DNA of 23,099 nucleotides from Nitrososphaera_A sp036522495. Its GTDB lineage: Archaea; Thermoproteota; Nitrososphaeria; Nitrososphaerales; Nitrososphaeraceae. The notes below the pieces were generated by a model. It worked only from the letters and a program-made list of their open reading frames with translations. It was not told the origin of the DNA and did no database searches. Where the stretch lies: assembly GCA_036522495.1 (NCBI GenBank), contig DATDFS010000060.1, positions 1-23,099 on the forward strand, read 5' to 3'. A program made the position numbers and the translations under genes. Shown piece by piece: positions 1 to 7,289 of this stretch (positions within the stretch are counted from its first letter, which is position 1; the number at the start of each line of letters is the position of its first letter).

Positions 1-245
1 GGAAGCTTCTGTTATTTTTCCTGTATTTCAACTTACATCTAACAAAATGTCGCCAGGTCTTATGTCCACATATTCTAACATAATTTCAATTCTTTTCTTG
101 GAACAATAGTGCAGGGATCTTCTTATATCTTGACAACAAAATTACTATATAACTCTCTGATATTTGTCATCATGATCTCTATCCTAGTATCCATTCTCTC
201 ATTGGAAAGTTGGTGATGATGATATCTATAGGCAGCAGTACTCAT
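1..245 (-). pseudogene. Decayed SAM-dependent methyltransferase, N-terminal part, runs off the left edge
   Basis: Reading the minus strand from an ATG at 243-245 gives about 40 codons ending in IRELYSNFVVKI and a TAA at 123-125. The same frame then continues as EDPCTIVPRK. A shift of frame near position 95 gives RIEIMLEYVDIRPGDILLDV, followed by a TGA at 28-30 and then NTGKITEAS up to base 1. The order VPxK, MLEYxxIxPGDxLLDV, xTGKI matches the N-terminus and SAM-binding motif I (normally LDxGxGTGK) of class I methyltransferases. Two in-frame stops and one frame change mean it cannot be translated whole. The motif match is from memory of the fold; the substrate cannot be told. The rest of the gene, if it exists, lies left of the window. 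Confidence 0.6.
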
Positions 246-368
246 AAAAACTGACTATTTCTGCGTATTCAAATGTGATTATTTGATCTATTACCCATTA
301 CATTGTTAAAAGCTGCAAAGGAAGTACTTTCATATATTAAAGCATTTGATAAAAGTTGAGTTGATATT

Positions 369-554
369 CTATCTTCTGCTGGATTTCGCAGCCAAAAAAT
401 TTCGAAAGTGTCTATAGCTTTCCATTTCAGACTGAAGTAATTTGATATAAAAGTCACGAGCTTTGGCGTAATTCTCAGTGGTAGGCTGCAAAGCTTCTGC
501 TCTATTGATCAATTTCTGAAACTTGGGCAAGCTGATATCTGTAATTGAAATCAT
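369..554 (-). CDS. Small hypothetical protein, 61 aa
   Basis: No family is recognised. The 61 residues are mostly predicted helix, charged, with no membrane segment or cysteine motif. The ATG overlaps the stop of the upstream minus-strand gene as ATGA (551-554), the usual sign of translational coupling, and this is the main reason to believe in it. A second minus-strand frame overlaps its 3' end (269-457) and continues open beyond its stop, ending in SFAAFNNVMGNRSNNHI. The protein may therefore once have been longer and lost its tail through a frameshift. It could still be a chance frame. Confidence 0.4.
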   Translation of the reverse strand: MISITDISLPKFQKLINRAEALQPTTENYAKARDFYIKLLQSEMESYRHFRNFLAAKSSRR

Positions 555-787
555 GTATTATTATCATATTGTTTTAATTGCCATTTCTTTACTTCGTTCT
601 GATAACTTTGCGTTAGCAAACGTGAATTGTTAATAAGTATTTCATAGGATTTATGGAAAGTAGTCTGGGTAATATTATTGCTTGATGTTTTCCTGGCAGT
701 GGCTGCAGAGGAGGAGGAATCCAATATCTTTGCCGTTGCTTGGAGCTGATGAACGATAATACTACATGACACATAATGTCTCGTCAT
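551..787 (-). CDS. Small hypothetical protein, 78 aa
   Basis: The ATG at 785-787 is preferred; an in-frame TTG at 806-808 would add seven residues. The middle is a Ser/Ala/Thr-rich stretch and the C-terminal half is polar and helical (SYEILINNSRLL, NEVKKWQLKQ). No family is recognised. It ends in an ATGA overlap with the next small gene (369-554), so the two probably form a pair. It is divergent from the coiled-coil gene at 959, and the TATTTGAC repeat array (815-889) lies between the two starts, so both could be controlled by it. Low-complexity composition leaves real doubt. Confidence 0.42.
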   Translation of the reverse strand: MTRHYVSCSIIVHQLQATAKILDSSSSAATARKTSSNNITQTTFHKSYEILINNSRLLTQSYQNEVKKWQLKQYDNNT

Positions 788-814
788 TACACGGTATTTT
801 GAGTTCAAATATGC

Positions 815-889
815 TATTTGACGGATTTGACTACGTATTTTGACCTTCTATTTGACGAGGATATTGACACATTTGACGGGCTATTTGAC
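815..889. repeat. Array of TATTTGAC direct repeats between divergent genes
   Basis: Seven same-direction copies are visible: 815-822, 825-831 (ATTTGAC), 836-844 (TATTTTGAC), 849-856, 861-868 (ATATTGAC), 870-877 (CATTTGAC) and 882-889. GGTATTTTGAG at 793-803 and GGTATTTC at 893-900 are weaker flanking forms. The GAC ends are spaced about 9, 13, 12, 12, 9 and 12 bases apart, close to one helical turn. The array is 70-145 bases before the ATG at 959 and 28 bases before the divergent ATG at 787. This is the layout of a multi-site operator, or of iterons, rather than a random satellite. The binding protein is unknown; autoregulation by the neighbouring HTH protein is only a guess. Confidence 0.75.
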
Positions 890-958
890 CGCGGTATTTC
901 TGAGCACATTATTAATATATTCAAATTGTTCTTAATATTTCATAAGTAGAATAAGAAT

Positions 959-2305
959 ATGCCTACAGCAATTCCAGAAATGATAAAATCACGAATTATC
1001 GTACAATGGCTCCAAGGCCTTAGCCGAGATGCCATGGCACGTGACAACAATATAAGCACCGGAGCGGTCAGTAACATAATCAACGAGTTGACAAATGCTC
1101 TTGGTAAATATGAAACTGATGCACTGAGGGAATTGGCAAAATCACTTAAGATTGCCGAGCTTTCTCCTGCACAATGTGCGATTGGCTTTAGAACTATGAA
1201 AATATTAAGTGAGCATGGTATAGACGGAGAGACTGCTGAGCACTTTATATCTGATACATACAAAAAATGCAAGGACGCTGGAGTCACGCCAAGTAAAATA
1301 GTCAGTTATATTGAAGAGCTTAACAAATTTTCAGATCAAGTTCGACTATCTGAAATTGAAGATTATCTAAATCAAAAGACAGCCAAGCAAGAAGAATTGG
1401 ACAAAGAAGTGCGAGAATTAAAGGATCAGATTTCCACATTAAAAGAGCAAAAGTCAGAACTAGAAAAGAGTCTGGACTTGGTTTTGGAGCAAAAGAGAAA
1501 AGCCACTGAAGAGATGAAGTCTTATTTTGATGCAAAGGAAGAATTAGATAAACACAAGATATCTATAACTGAGGATATTCCGAAATTTGCAAAGACTATT
1601 AAATGCATTGCAGAATACGGATATGAACCTAAAAAGGTGCTTGAAGAATTTGATGATATTCAACATCTAGCTCATAAACGACAAGCGTTGGAGATTACAA
1701 CAGATAGGATGGAAAAGAACCTTGCAAAACTTAATCAGGACGACTATTCACTTCGAAACGCAATCAACTTACATTCAGAAAACCTGTCGGTGTATAACGA
1801 ACTGGCGAGTATAGGATTTGGCTCTAAGGAGCTAAGAAGCTTGCTTCATATAATCCTAGATATTACTAACTCTAACGGAATAACTCAATGGCTGGCTGTT
1901 GATAAATTCTTCAAAGACATAGAAACTCAATACGATACTAAACTGGGCTTTGAATCCAAGAAAGAAAGCCTTAACTTTGAGATTCAGATACTCAATGAGG
2001 AGCGAGAAAAGATGTTGCAGATATTGAAGGCTCAACCCCTCCTAGGTCCCATAGTAATGGGACTTTTACAACGCGGTCTAACTGAGAATCATATCTTGAT
2101 GGTTGCAGAGATATATCTTAGTTTATTGGATAGAGCCTACTCTGCAGAAGACCTGGCCAGAGGGATGATAAAGACCATAGACACGATGATGACAACGACA
2201 ACGACTGATCATCATATAAAAACGACAGCAACCAGTAGCGACAAGCGAAAAGAGACTCTCAACAAGGTGCGACAGGATTTGTCACAGTTAGACTTTACAA
2301 ATTAA
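959..2305 (+). CDS. Helix-turn-helix and coiled-coil protein, 448 aa
   Basis: The N-terminus (about residues 10-50; LSRDAMARDNNISTGAVSNI) reads as a resolvase/sigma-like helix-turn-helix. It is followed by a helical region to about 130, a long coiled coil at about 130-205 (heptad-like, rich in E, K, L), a second coiled region near 225-265 and again 310-345, then a globular C-terminal part (PLLGPIVMGLLQRGLTENH). The tail is Thr/Asp/His-rich. I recall this architecture as a multicopy family of Nitrososphaera-type archaea with no proven function. A DNA-binding head on a long coiled coil suggests a DNA-organising or regulatory protein. The ATG at 959 follows an A/T-rich promoter (attaatatat at 911-920, cttaatattt at 931-940). 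It lies just downstream of the TATTTGAC array, which it could bind. Confidence 0.85.
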   Translation: MPTAIPEMIKSRIIVQWLQGLSRDAMARDNNISTGAVSNIINELTNALGKYETDALRELAKSLKIAELSPAQCAIGFRTMKILSEHGIDGETAEHFISDTYKKCKDAGVTPSKIVSYIEELNKFSDQVRLSEIEDYLNQKTAKQEELDKEVRELKDQISTLKEQKSELEKSLDLVLEQKRKATEEMKSYFDAKEELDKHKISITEDIPKFAKTIKCIAEYGYEPKKVLEEFDDIQHLAHKRQALEITTDRMEKNLAKLNQDDYSLRNAINLHSENLSVYNELASIGFGSKELRSLLHIILDITNSNGITQWLAVDKFFKDIETQYDTKLGFESKKESLNFEIQILNEEREKMLQILKAQPLLGPIVMGLLQRGLTENHILMVAEIYLSLLDRAYSAEDLARGMIKTIDTMMTTTTTDHHIKTTATSSDKRKETLNKVRQDLSQLDFTN

Positions 2306-2680
2306 ATTGTTTTGGAAGCTAAATGATAGAAATATCTAAATCGTTATCATTTATCTTATCTTCTTATAGACTTCTCTGACATCTTCCTTATAGAAGGAAA
2401 CTATTTTTTTATTATAGTCTGTCTTTCTCTAATTCAATTCATTTGTAACCAATGGTGATGGTGTTTTAGCAAACATTGCAAGCATTATTCCGGGAATTTC
2501 AGGATATGTTTTAGGTACACTCAGACAAAGAGAAGAGAAAGGAAAACAAAAATAAAAACATGATGATAAGCCTGCTGATCTTTTACTCCTGAAAACTGAT
2601 TCATTGAGAACTTGCCAGATCTAATTATACTCAGCGTCATTATTATTCAATTTTTCATGTTGTAGCTTCAGCCTTTCAAT
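2306..2680. other. Gene-poor stretch with a possible short coding relic
   Basis: No intact gene is visible. On the plus strand 2433-2555 is an open frame without a start codon. It encodes a small hydrophobic-then-charged tail (VLANIASIIPGISGYVLG followed by TLRQREEKGKQK) and looks like the end of a short membrane protein. On the minus strand about 2620-2675 is open and reads IERLKLQHEKLNNNDAEYN. Neither can be assigned to a family, and both lengths are within what chance allows at this base composition. Confidence 0.3.
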
Positions 2681-3305
2681 TTAATCTATAATCATATCTG
2701 AGTAGAAGTATGGAAATGAAATTTGACATAAAAACGTCAATATCTTTGTCGAATTTAGACTATCTAATTGTTTATGGAGATCGTCGTTATTATCATAGCT
2801 AATTAATATTGTGTCACCGTCTTTTGGTATATAGTGTTCGAATTGATCATTTGCTTTACCGTTTACTAAAAATGCGATGAGTGTTGAAATTACTACAATA
2901 CGACGATCCATTACTTACGATAAGACAGCTTTGAGCAAAACTCTATTCAAGCTTTCGAAAAAAGATCCAAGCCATGCAAATCTTGTATGTTTGTGAAGTG
3001 GAAAACCATCTCTGTTTTCAAAATCCATAAGTAAATCTCGTTTTTGATATTGTGGAGTGGAAAAATTCAAAACCTTCCCATTTATAGACCATCAAGTCAT
3101 CATGGGCACGACTTTCATTAGCTAATCCTCCGACCAGATTGCCATAAAGGTCTGGTCTAGCGTTGGTAGATTGTAAATTTTCTTTGTTCACAGCAGTATA
3201 TTATTATTGTTGTTGGTAAGTGATGGTGCTACAATGTACGAGATTGCTAATAAACCTACTAATTAACCAATAGATATAAAACTTGTTTTAATTTTAACAG
3301 TTACA
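2681..3305 (-). pseudogene. Secreted-protein pseudogene, broken by several frameshifts and stops
   Basis: Reading the minus strand from about 3305 gives successive pieces in different frames that join into one protein. They are: a signal-peptide-like KTSFISIG, a stop, then LVGLLAISYIVAPS; then YGNLVGGLANESRAHDDLMVY; then INGKVLNFSTPQYQKRDLL continuing to FENRDGFPLHKHTRFAWLG; then CLIVSNGSSYCSN; then AFLVNGKANDQFEHYIPKDG and DTILISYDNNDDLHKQLDSL. The order (VYINGK, FENRDGxxxHKH, Cys pair, FVNGKxNxxFExYxxKDGDxILISYG) matches, from memory, a family of exported thaumarchaeal proteins of unknown function. An ATG at 2909-2911 gives a 76-codon frame that might look like a gene, but it is only the last third. 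At least three frame changes and one stop separate the pieces. The conserved His and Cys residues suggest a metal- or redox-related role for the ancestor. Confidence 0.7.
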
Positions 3306-3387
3306 ATTAGGTTCTAAGACTGCTCCGACAATGAAGCATTAAGTTATATGCTATCTACTTAAATTCTCCACGATTACTCATAGTTTC

Positions 3388-3843
3388 ATGGTGCAACCAG
3401 CTGCTAAAGCCAAACTAATATTCAAGATCATAGAGGCAGCTCCAGGTGTAAGATACAGGGAACTTTTAAGATCAACAGGTCTTGTAAATGGAACGCTATC
3501 TTACCAATTAAGAAAGCTTGAGAAAAAGAAGCTAGTAAAAGTTAAAAGGTTAAGCTCTACCATGACAAGATATTATCCTGCAACAGTTAAGGCGAAGGAA
3601 TCAGATATTTTAGATTACATCTTGCCTATAACTAAGAGAAAAATAATACTTTACTTGCTTGAACATGATAAGTGCACCTTCAATGAAATCCCGGATTATG
3701 TAAAGAAAGCTCCATCCACCACGTCGAGTCATCTTAAAGATCTTAAGGATGCTGGAATTATCTTTGTTTTCAGAGACAATATTCGACTAAAAAACAAGAT
3801 GATGATTGCCAGAGTAGTTTCAAAGTACAAGAAAAGATTATAG
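3388..3843 (+). CDS. Tandem winged-helix transcriptional regulator, 151 aa
   Basis: Two winged helix-turn-helix domains follow each other: residues about 8-64 (GVRYRELLRSTGLVNGTLSY, then LRKLEKKKLVKVKR) and about 80-146 (CTFNEIPDYVKKAPSTTSSH, then LKDLKDAGIIFVF). Both have the MarR/ArsR-like pattern of recognition helix followed by a basic wing. No ligand domain, cysteine pair or membrane segment is present, so it may act as a monomer with two DNA-reading heads or as a dimer. Its ATG is about 25 bases after the A/T element cttaaat (3358-3364), consistent with a leaderless mRNA. It is isolated, so its target is unknown. Confidence 0.85.
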   Translation: MVQPAAKAKLIFKIIEAAPGVRYRELLRSTGLVNGTLSYQLRKLEKKKLVKVKRLSSTMTRYYPATVKAKESDILDYILPITKRKIILYLLEHDKCTFNEIPDYVKKAPSTTSSHLKDLKDAGIIFVFRDNIRLKNKMMIARVVSKYKKRL

Positions 3844-4252
3844 TGGAAACTCATACTTGGAAAGTTATATTTTGTGTCAAAAACATCATACAACAGTCCT
3901 GATCTGCTCATGTAAAAATTTAACAACTTCCAACTAACTTGTAAATTTACCCTGGGCATCGAGCCAGTAGTCACTAGCATAAGGCGAGAGTTGCAGTCAA
4001 TATCGAATGGAATAAAAGGAAACTTCTAAAGTAAATCTGCAACCAACCATTCAAAATCTCTGATTTGAACTATTCATAAAAAATTGATGAATTGAGGCGT
4101 TACAAGAGCAATATTAGTTATTCCATTAGGATGACAGCCAAACTCACAAGCTCAGGTCCAGGTGAATAAAAATATATTCTTGACGATGTATTTGATTGAA
4201 AATGAGATTTGGAAATAAAGATTGAGTAGATGTCAAATGATATTTTATTCTA
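3844..4252. other. Intergenic region without a supported gene
   Basis: Between the winged-helix gene and the 3' end of the minus-strand gene at 4253 no gene is supported. One minus-strand piece at about 4072-4155 reads ACEFGCHPNGITNIALVTPQ with no start and a stop upstream. It looks coding-like but is too short to call. No strong hairpin or repeat was seen. Confidence 0.4.
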
Positions 4253-4684
4253 TCATTCCTTATAATCCCTCAACTGAGATTCCTTCACTTCCTGTTGCCA
4301 ATTATGAATCAGAGTAACCTCAACCTTTTTTACATCGCCATAATTGTTACTAAACGTGTTGTTTAATACAAATGCGTATGCGTCACTTACAGCAGGCCTA
4401 AAGACGTCATTAATTTTTACATCGCTCTTGCTGTAGTATAGGCTAATTTCAGAATTTCCATTATTATTATTAATATCCTCTTTCCATGCTAGAACGTCTT
4501 TCCTGCTAATAATTAAGACTTCTATTTGATTATCTGAATTCTTTACTTCTACATCAAAAGCAAGCCTATAATCATGCATAAGTCTCAAATTTACACCAAA
4601 ATATAATATCTCATATCCGTGGGAATTTCCAACAGGTATGTTAAATTCATTGATATTTCTCATAACATGGGGCAGGACTTTCAT
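4253..4684 (-). CDS. Hypothetical cytosolic beta-sandwich-like protein, 143 aa
   Basis: The family is not securely recognised. There is no signal peptide or membrane helix. The sequence alternates beta-strand-like segments (YRLAFDVEVKN, QIEVLIISRKDVLAWKE, DAYAFVLNNTFS, KKVEVTLIHNW). The pattern of Y/F-x-F-V-L-x-N-x-F-S followed by a K-x-V-x-V-x strand recalls the GOLD/emp24-type beta sandwich, which is a weak resemblance only. An Asn-rich loop (NNNNGN) lies in the middle. The ATG at 4682-4684 is preceded by short A/T elements. Its upstream region (4685-5037) carries two hairpins. Confidence 0.65.
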   Translation of the reverse strand: MKVLPHVMRNINEFNIPVGNSHGYEILYFGVNLRLMHDYRLAFDVEVKNSDNQIEVLIISRKDVLAWKEDINNNNGNSEISLYYSKSDVKINDVFRPAVSDAYAFVLNNTFSNNYGDVKKVEVTLIHNWQQEVKESQLRDYKE

Positions 4685-5037
4685 TACAACATAAAGAGGT
4701 CAGATGGCTATTTACGATTGCTTATGGAGCTAGCAGGAAAAATTGCACCGCCTCATCGATGCTACGTTGTCATTGAATTTGTGAAATTAACGTAATCATA
4801 ATCATAATCACCTCTCTAGATTCTAGACCTGTCGACTCTGGCTTTGAAGCACAAGGCAGAGTTGTAGGAGGGATTTTTGCAGTAATGCGCTAGGGAGCGA
4901 ACGTTTCTAATTCTGTCTTGGTAATAATAAATGTTTGTTCACACATTAGAGCTTGAGAGGTGGTGTTTACCACCACAATATCTATTGTAATTAATCTTAA
5001 TGCTTTGGCCTTGGCTTCATCATATCTAGTTCAAATT
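4685..5037. other. Intergenic region with two hairpins and a perfect palindrome
   Basis: No gene is supported. A perfect 6-bp stem with a 4-base loop lies at 4959-4974 (GGTGGT-GTTT-ACCACC), about 65-80 bases past the stop of the minus-strand gene ending at 5038; it could be its terminator. A second, longer stem lies at 4835-4862: ACTCTG/CAGAGT outside and CTTTG/CAAGG inside, with one bulged G and a 5-base loop. TCTAGATTCTAGA at 4815-4827 is a palindrome around one central base. The geometry does not fit a tRNA arm, so a small structured RNA or a 5' leader element for the gene at 4684 is possible. Confidence 0.4.
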
Positions 5038-5559
5038 TCAATCTGAAATAGGAATGGGCTTGGTCAGATTTTCATATTCGTCAAATAAAGCATACGCAAA
5101 TCGGTGGTTAAGAAACAAAACAAATAGTCCATCTCTCATCATATTTTCGATTGCAACACCAATTTCTTCATTTTTGATAAAGTAACAATAAGATAAGGAA
5201 TCGGTTACAAGCATCAGATTTGTTAGATCATAATTATCGATAACGTCAAATACTATTGATTCAACAAATCCAAAAAAACTTAGTTCATATTGTTTAATCT
5301 TGGATTTGAAAACAGTTACCATCGTTTCAACCGCTTCTTCCTCTTCGTAGTTTGTTCTTTTGGACGCTACTATAGGCGATGAAAAAATCCTCGTTCCTTG
5401 ATCGAGCACCTTATTATTTTCTATAACAGAATAATCATTTAATTTGAAGAATTCTTCGGTTCCTCTTAATAATTGACCTTCAGTCAACCAATCATCGTTT
5501 CTATTTTCATTCATCCTAGCGAAATAAGACCTGGCACTGACCATTCGGATATTGGGCAA
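5038..5559 (-). CDS. Hypothetical protein, 173 aa
   Basis: The family is not recognised. The protein is acidic and soluble with no signal peptide. Its N-terminal third is polar (RGTEEFFKLNDYSVIENNKV), an acidic run EEEEAVE sits near residue 75, and the C-terminal half alternates strands and helices (FVESIVFDVIDNYDLTNLML, then GLFVLFLNHRFAYALFDEY). The latter half looks like a small alpha/beta domain. The ATG at 5557-5559 is supported by a TATA-like TTTATTA ending 24 bases upstream on the minus strand, as expected for a leaderless transcript. Later in-frame ATGs (for example residue 16) are possible but lack that spacing. Confidence 0.65.
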   Translation of the reverse strand: MPNIRMVSARSYFARMNENRNDDWLTEGQLLRGTEEFFKLNDYSVIENNKVLDQGTRIFSSPIVASKRTNYEEEEAVETMVTVFKSKIKQYELSFFGFVESIVFDVIDNYDLTNLMLVTDSLSYCYFIKNEEIGVAIENMMRDGLFVLFLNHRFAYALFDEYENLTKPIPISD

Positions 5560-5628
5560 TTAATTCCTGGTTACCTGTTCTTGCTAATAAATGAACACAT
5601 AGCGTGAAGAAGCGCTCAGCAGTATGGT

Positions 5629-5818
5629 ATGAAGGTAAGGCACATTGTTTCAGAATATACTACAGTTATCCGAGATGCTCATCTTACGGCATTACAAAAC
5701 TTAACAGATAGATGAGGATCAACTGGATAGAATATCACATAATAACTATATTCTTGATCCGGTCGACCTCATTGCAGCTATCGACGAACACTTACAAATT
5801 CATACCCGTAAATTTTAG
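5629..5818 (+). pseudogene. Possible frameshifted small gene
   Basis: From the ATG at 5629 the plus strand reads MKVRHIVSEYTTVIRDAHLT and then ALQNLTDR before a TGA. Removing one T at the AGATGAGG junction (about 5713) would continue the reading as EDQLDRISHNNYILDPVDLI and then AAIDEHLQIHTRKF to the TAG at 5816-5818. Both halves look protein-like and acidic, and one indel joins them into about 62 residues. The 3' end overlaps the tail of the convergent gene at 5792 by 27 bases. The family is unknown, and chance cannot be excluded for pieces this short. Confidence 0.33.
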
Positions 5819-6346
5819 CGCATTCATTAGCGCTATAGTTATTATAACGCCTAACATTGGTTTCCAAGGTATAGCGGGTAATTTTGGAGCGTGGAGTTTA
5901 ATCTGGTGATTGTCAATAATGCTGGTGATATAATCCCTGACTTTTCCATTCCATATTCTATATTCTATACTGTGTTTTTTCAAGATAGATTCTATTTCAT
6001 AAATAACTGGAGCTCTTACTGAGCGAATATGTTGGATGTATTTTCTGGATATTTCTACTTCTGCCTGGATTGCAATCAAACCCTGTTGCATATCCAGTAG
6101 CCTAACATGCATTTCCCAAGGCTTAGTCAGCCTCTTTGCAAATCCACTACCTATCTGAGAGGGCTTTTTATTCTCCCATTTGACTCGTCTGAAACCCTCT
6201 GAAGTCAGTGTACTGATTATTTCGTCTTTTTTGATTTTAACCATCAAACTCAAATGATCAAGCTCGATTTCTTCACGACGGATAAAATCTTGTAACCCTT
6301 TTACTACATTTATACGCCTAGGATATATCGTCAGGAATTCAGACAT
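5792..6346 (-). CDS. Tail-anchored membrane protein of unknown function, about 184 aa
   Basis: The family is not recognised. The body is basic and helical with a possible coiled segment (LLDMQQGLIAIQAEVEISRK), and the C-terminus carries a single hydrophobic helix (PMLGVIITIALMNALKF). This suggests a cytoplasmic protein anchored in the membrane by its tail. The start is uncertain. An ATG at 6362-6364 gives 190 residues, but the ATG at 6344-6346 (MSEFLTIYPRRINVVKGL) is about 23 bases after the TATA-like CATATTAT and is preferred on leaderless spacing. It lies downstream of and in the same direction as cofE (stop at 6429) with about 80 bases between, so it could be cotranscribed. Confidence 0.65.
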   Translation of the reverse strand: MSEFLTIYPRRINVVKGLQDFIRREEIELDHLSLMVKIKKDEIISTLTSEGFRRVKWENKKPSQIGSGFAKRLTKPWEMHVRLLDMQQGLIAIQAEVEISRKYIQHIRSVRAPVIYEIESILKKHSIEYRIWNGKVRDYITSIIDNHQIKLHAPKLPAIPWKPMLGVIITIALMNALKFTGMNL

Positions 6347-6428
6347 GTATATAACAGCAACCATATGTCATAATATGGAATATTAAAACGCTGTGTAATG
6401 AAAATCTGTTTGTATAGGACTAATAATC

Positions 6429-7175
6429 TCAGCGTTGTAGTCCTCTGACATAAATATCCTGTACTGGATCTACCACGATGTCATGTGAAGAGAGTTTTCT
6501 ATTTGTAGCAGTCACTTTTGTCTGTCGTATTATTGCAACAGGGGTTGATTCATTAGTCTCACCCATAACTGACACCCCCATAGACGCTAGGCCATCTGCA
6601 ACAGCCATGAATGTAACTCTGAGGACATTGCCAAACAAATCCTTTTTTCCTCTTTGATCCTCAACAGGTTCAAATCCTGCATTGGCTATTGCTACACCTG
6701 TTGTCCCAATTCGTGTAGGCATCAAACGGCTATCTGCAATGACAACACCGACTTTGATACCTAAATTGACAAGAAACCTTCGCCGCAGGTTTTCTGCAGA
6801 TTTGAAGGGCTCACGTGGATATAATATCACAAATCCCGAAGGTACATTTGACTTGTCGATACCGGCGTTAGGAGCCATCATTCCATCTTTAACGGCAAGC
6901 AAAAAACCCGGAATTCCTTTGTAAATATAATCAGACTCCCTTAAAGTAACCTCTGCAATTTTTGCTTCCATGTGATATTTAAGGGCAAGACTTCGTGCCT
7001 TTTCGCTGGTCTTGATTTTATTCAAATTCAAGACCGAGCCCTCACTCATGGAGACATACTTACTTGATAAAACCAGAATGTCACTTTCTCTAAATTTAAA
7101 ACCAGAGCGAGTCAAACTCACAAAAAGATCAAATCTGCTTTTTTTAACCGGTAATGATATCGGTAGAATTTCCAA
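6429..7175 (-). CDS. cofE: Coenzyme F420-0:L-glutamate ligase (CofE), 248 aa
   Basis: CofE adds gamma-linked glutamates to F420-0 using GTP, finishing the tail of the deazaflavin cofactor F420. The full family layout is visible: the N-terminal DILVLSSKYVSMSEGSV, the GMMAPNAGIDKSNVPSG loop, ExxKSAENLRRRF, then the GTP/metal-binding region VVIADSRLMPTRIGTTGVAI, and the late EDQRGKKDLFG and AVADGLAS motifs. The length (about 250) is normal for the archaeal single-domain form. The usual DTxGRPxRxG is here DSRLMPTRIG, a modest departure. The start is a TTG at 7173-7175, with a TATA-like GTATATG about 26 bases before it. It is divergent from leuC. F420 synthesis is established in ammonia-oxidising archaea. 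Confidence 0.93.
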   Translation of the reverse strand: MEILPISLPVKKSRFDLFVSLTRSGFKFRESDILVLSSKYVSMSEGSVLNLNKIKTSEKARSLALKYHMEAKIAEVTLRESDYIYKGIPGFLLAVKDGMMAPNAGIDKSNVPSGFVILYPREPFKSAENLRRRFLVNLGIKVGVVIADSRLMPTRIGTTGVAIANAGFEPVEDQRGKKDLFGNVLRVTFMAVADGLASMGVSVMGETNESTPVAIIRQTKVTATNRKLSSHDIVVDPVQDIYVRGLQR

Positions 7176-7289
7176 TCTATCTAATTATAGCTACATATCA
7201 TCATATACTTGTTTTCTCTCAATTCACAAAGTTTTAATTTGTCATCACATAGGGAGGTCTTACATAAATAGTGTGAATCCAATTTGGGA
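7176..7289. promoter_or_regulatory. Divergent promoter region, cofE and leuC
   Basis: This 114-base gap carries back-to-back TATA-like elements. ACATAAAT at about 7262-7269 lies 21-27 bases before the leuC ATG at 7290. GTATATG on the minus strand (about 7202-7208) lies about 26 bases before the cofE TTG. The spacing suits leaderless transcripts in both directions. AGGGAGG at 7251-7257 resembles a Shine-Dalgarno sequence but is too far from either start to serve. Confidence 0.5.

Noticed and set aside
815..889. CRISPR array
   Set aside because: Units are 8 bases with 1-5 base gaps, far below repeat and spacer sizes.
2681..2911. Stand-alone 76-residue gene
   Set aside because: It is the last part of a longer protein whose upstream pieces lie in other frames.
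4835..4862. tRNA arm
   Set aside because: The loop is five bases and there is no matching acceptor, D or T arm around it.
7284..7289. TTG start for leuC
   Set aside because: The ATG six bases on has the right distance from the TATA element and is the stronger codon.
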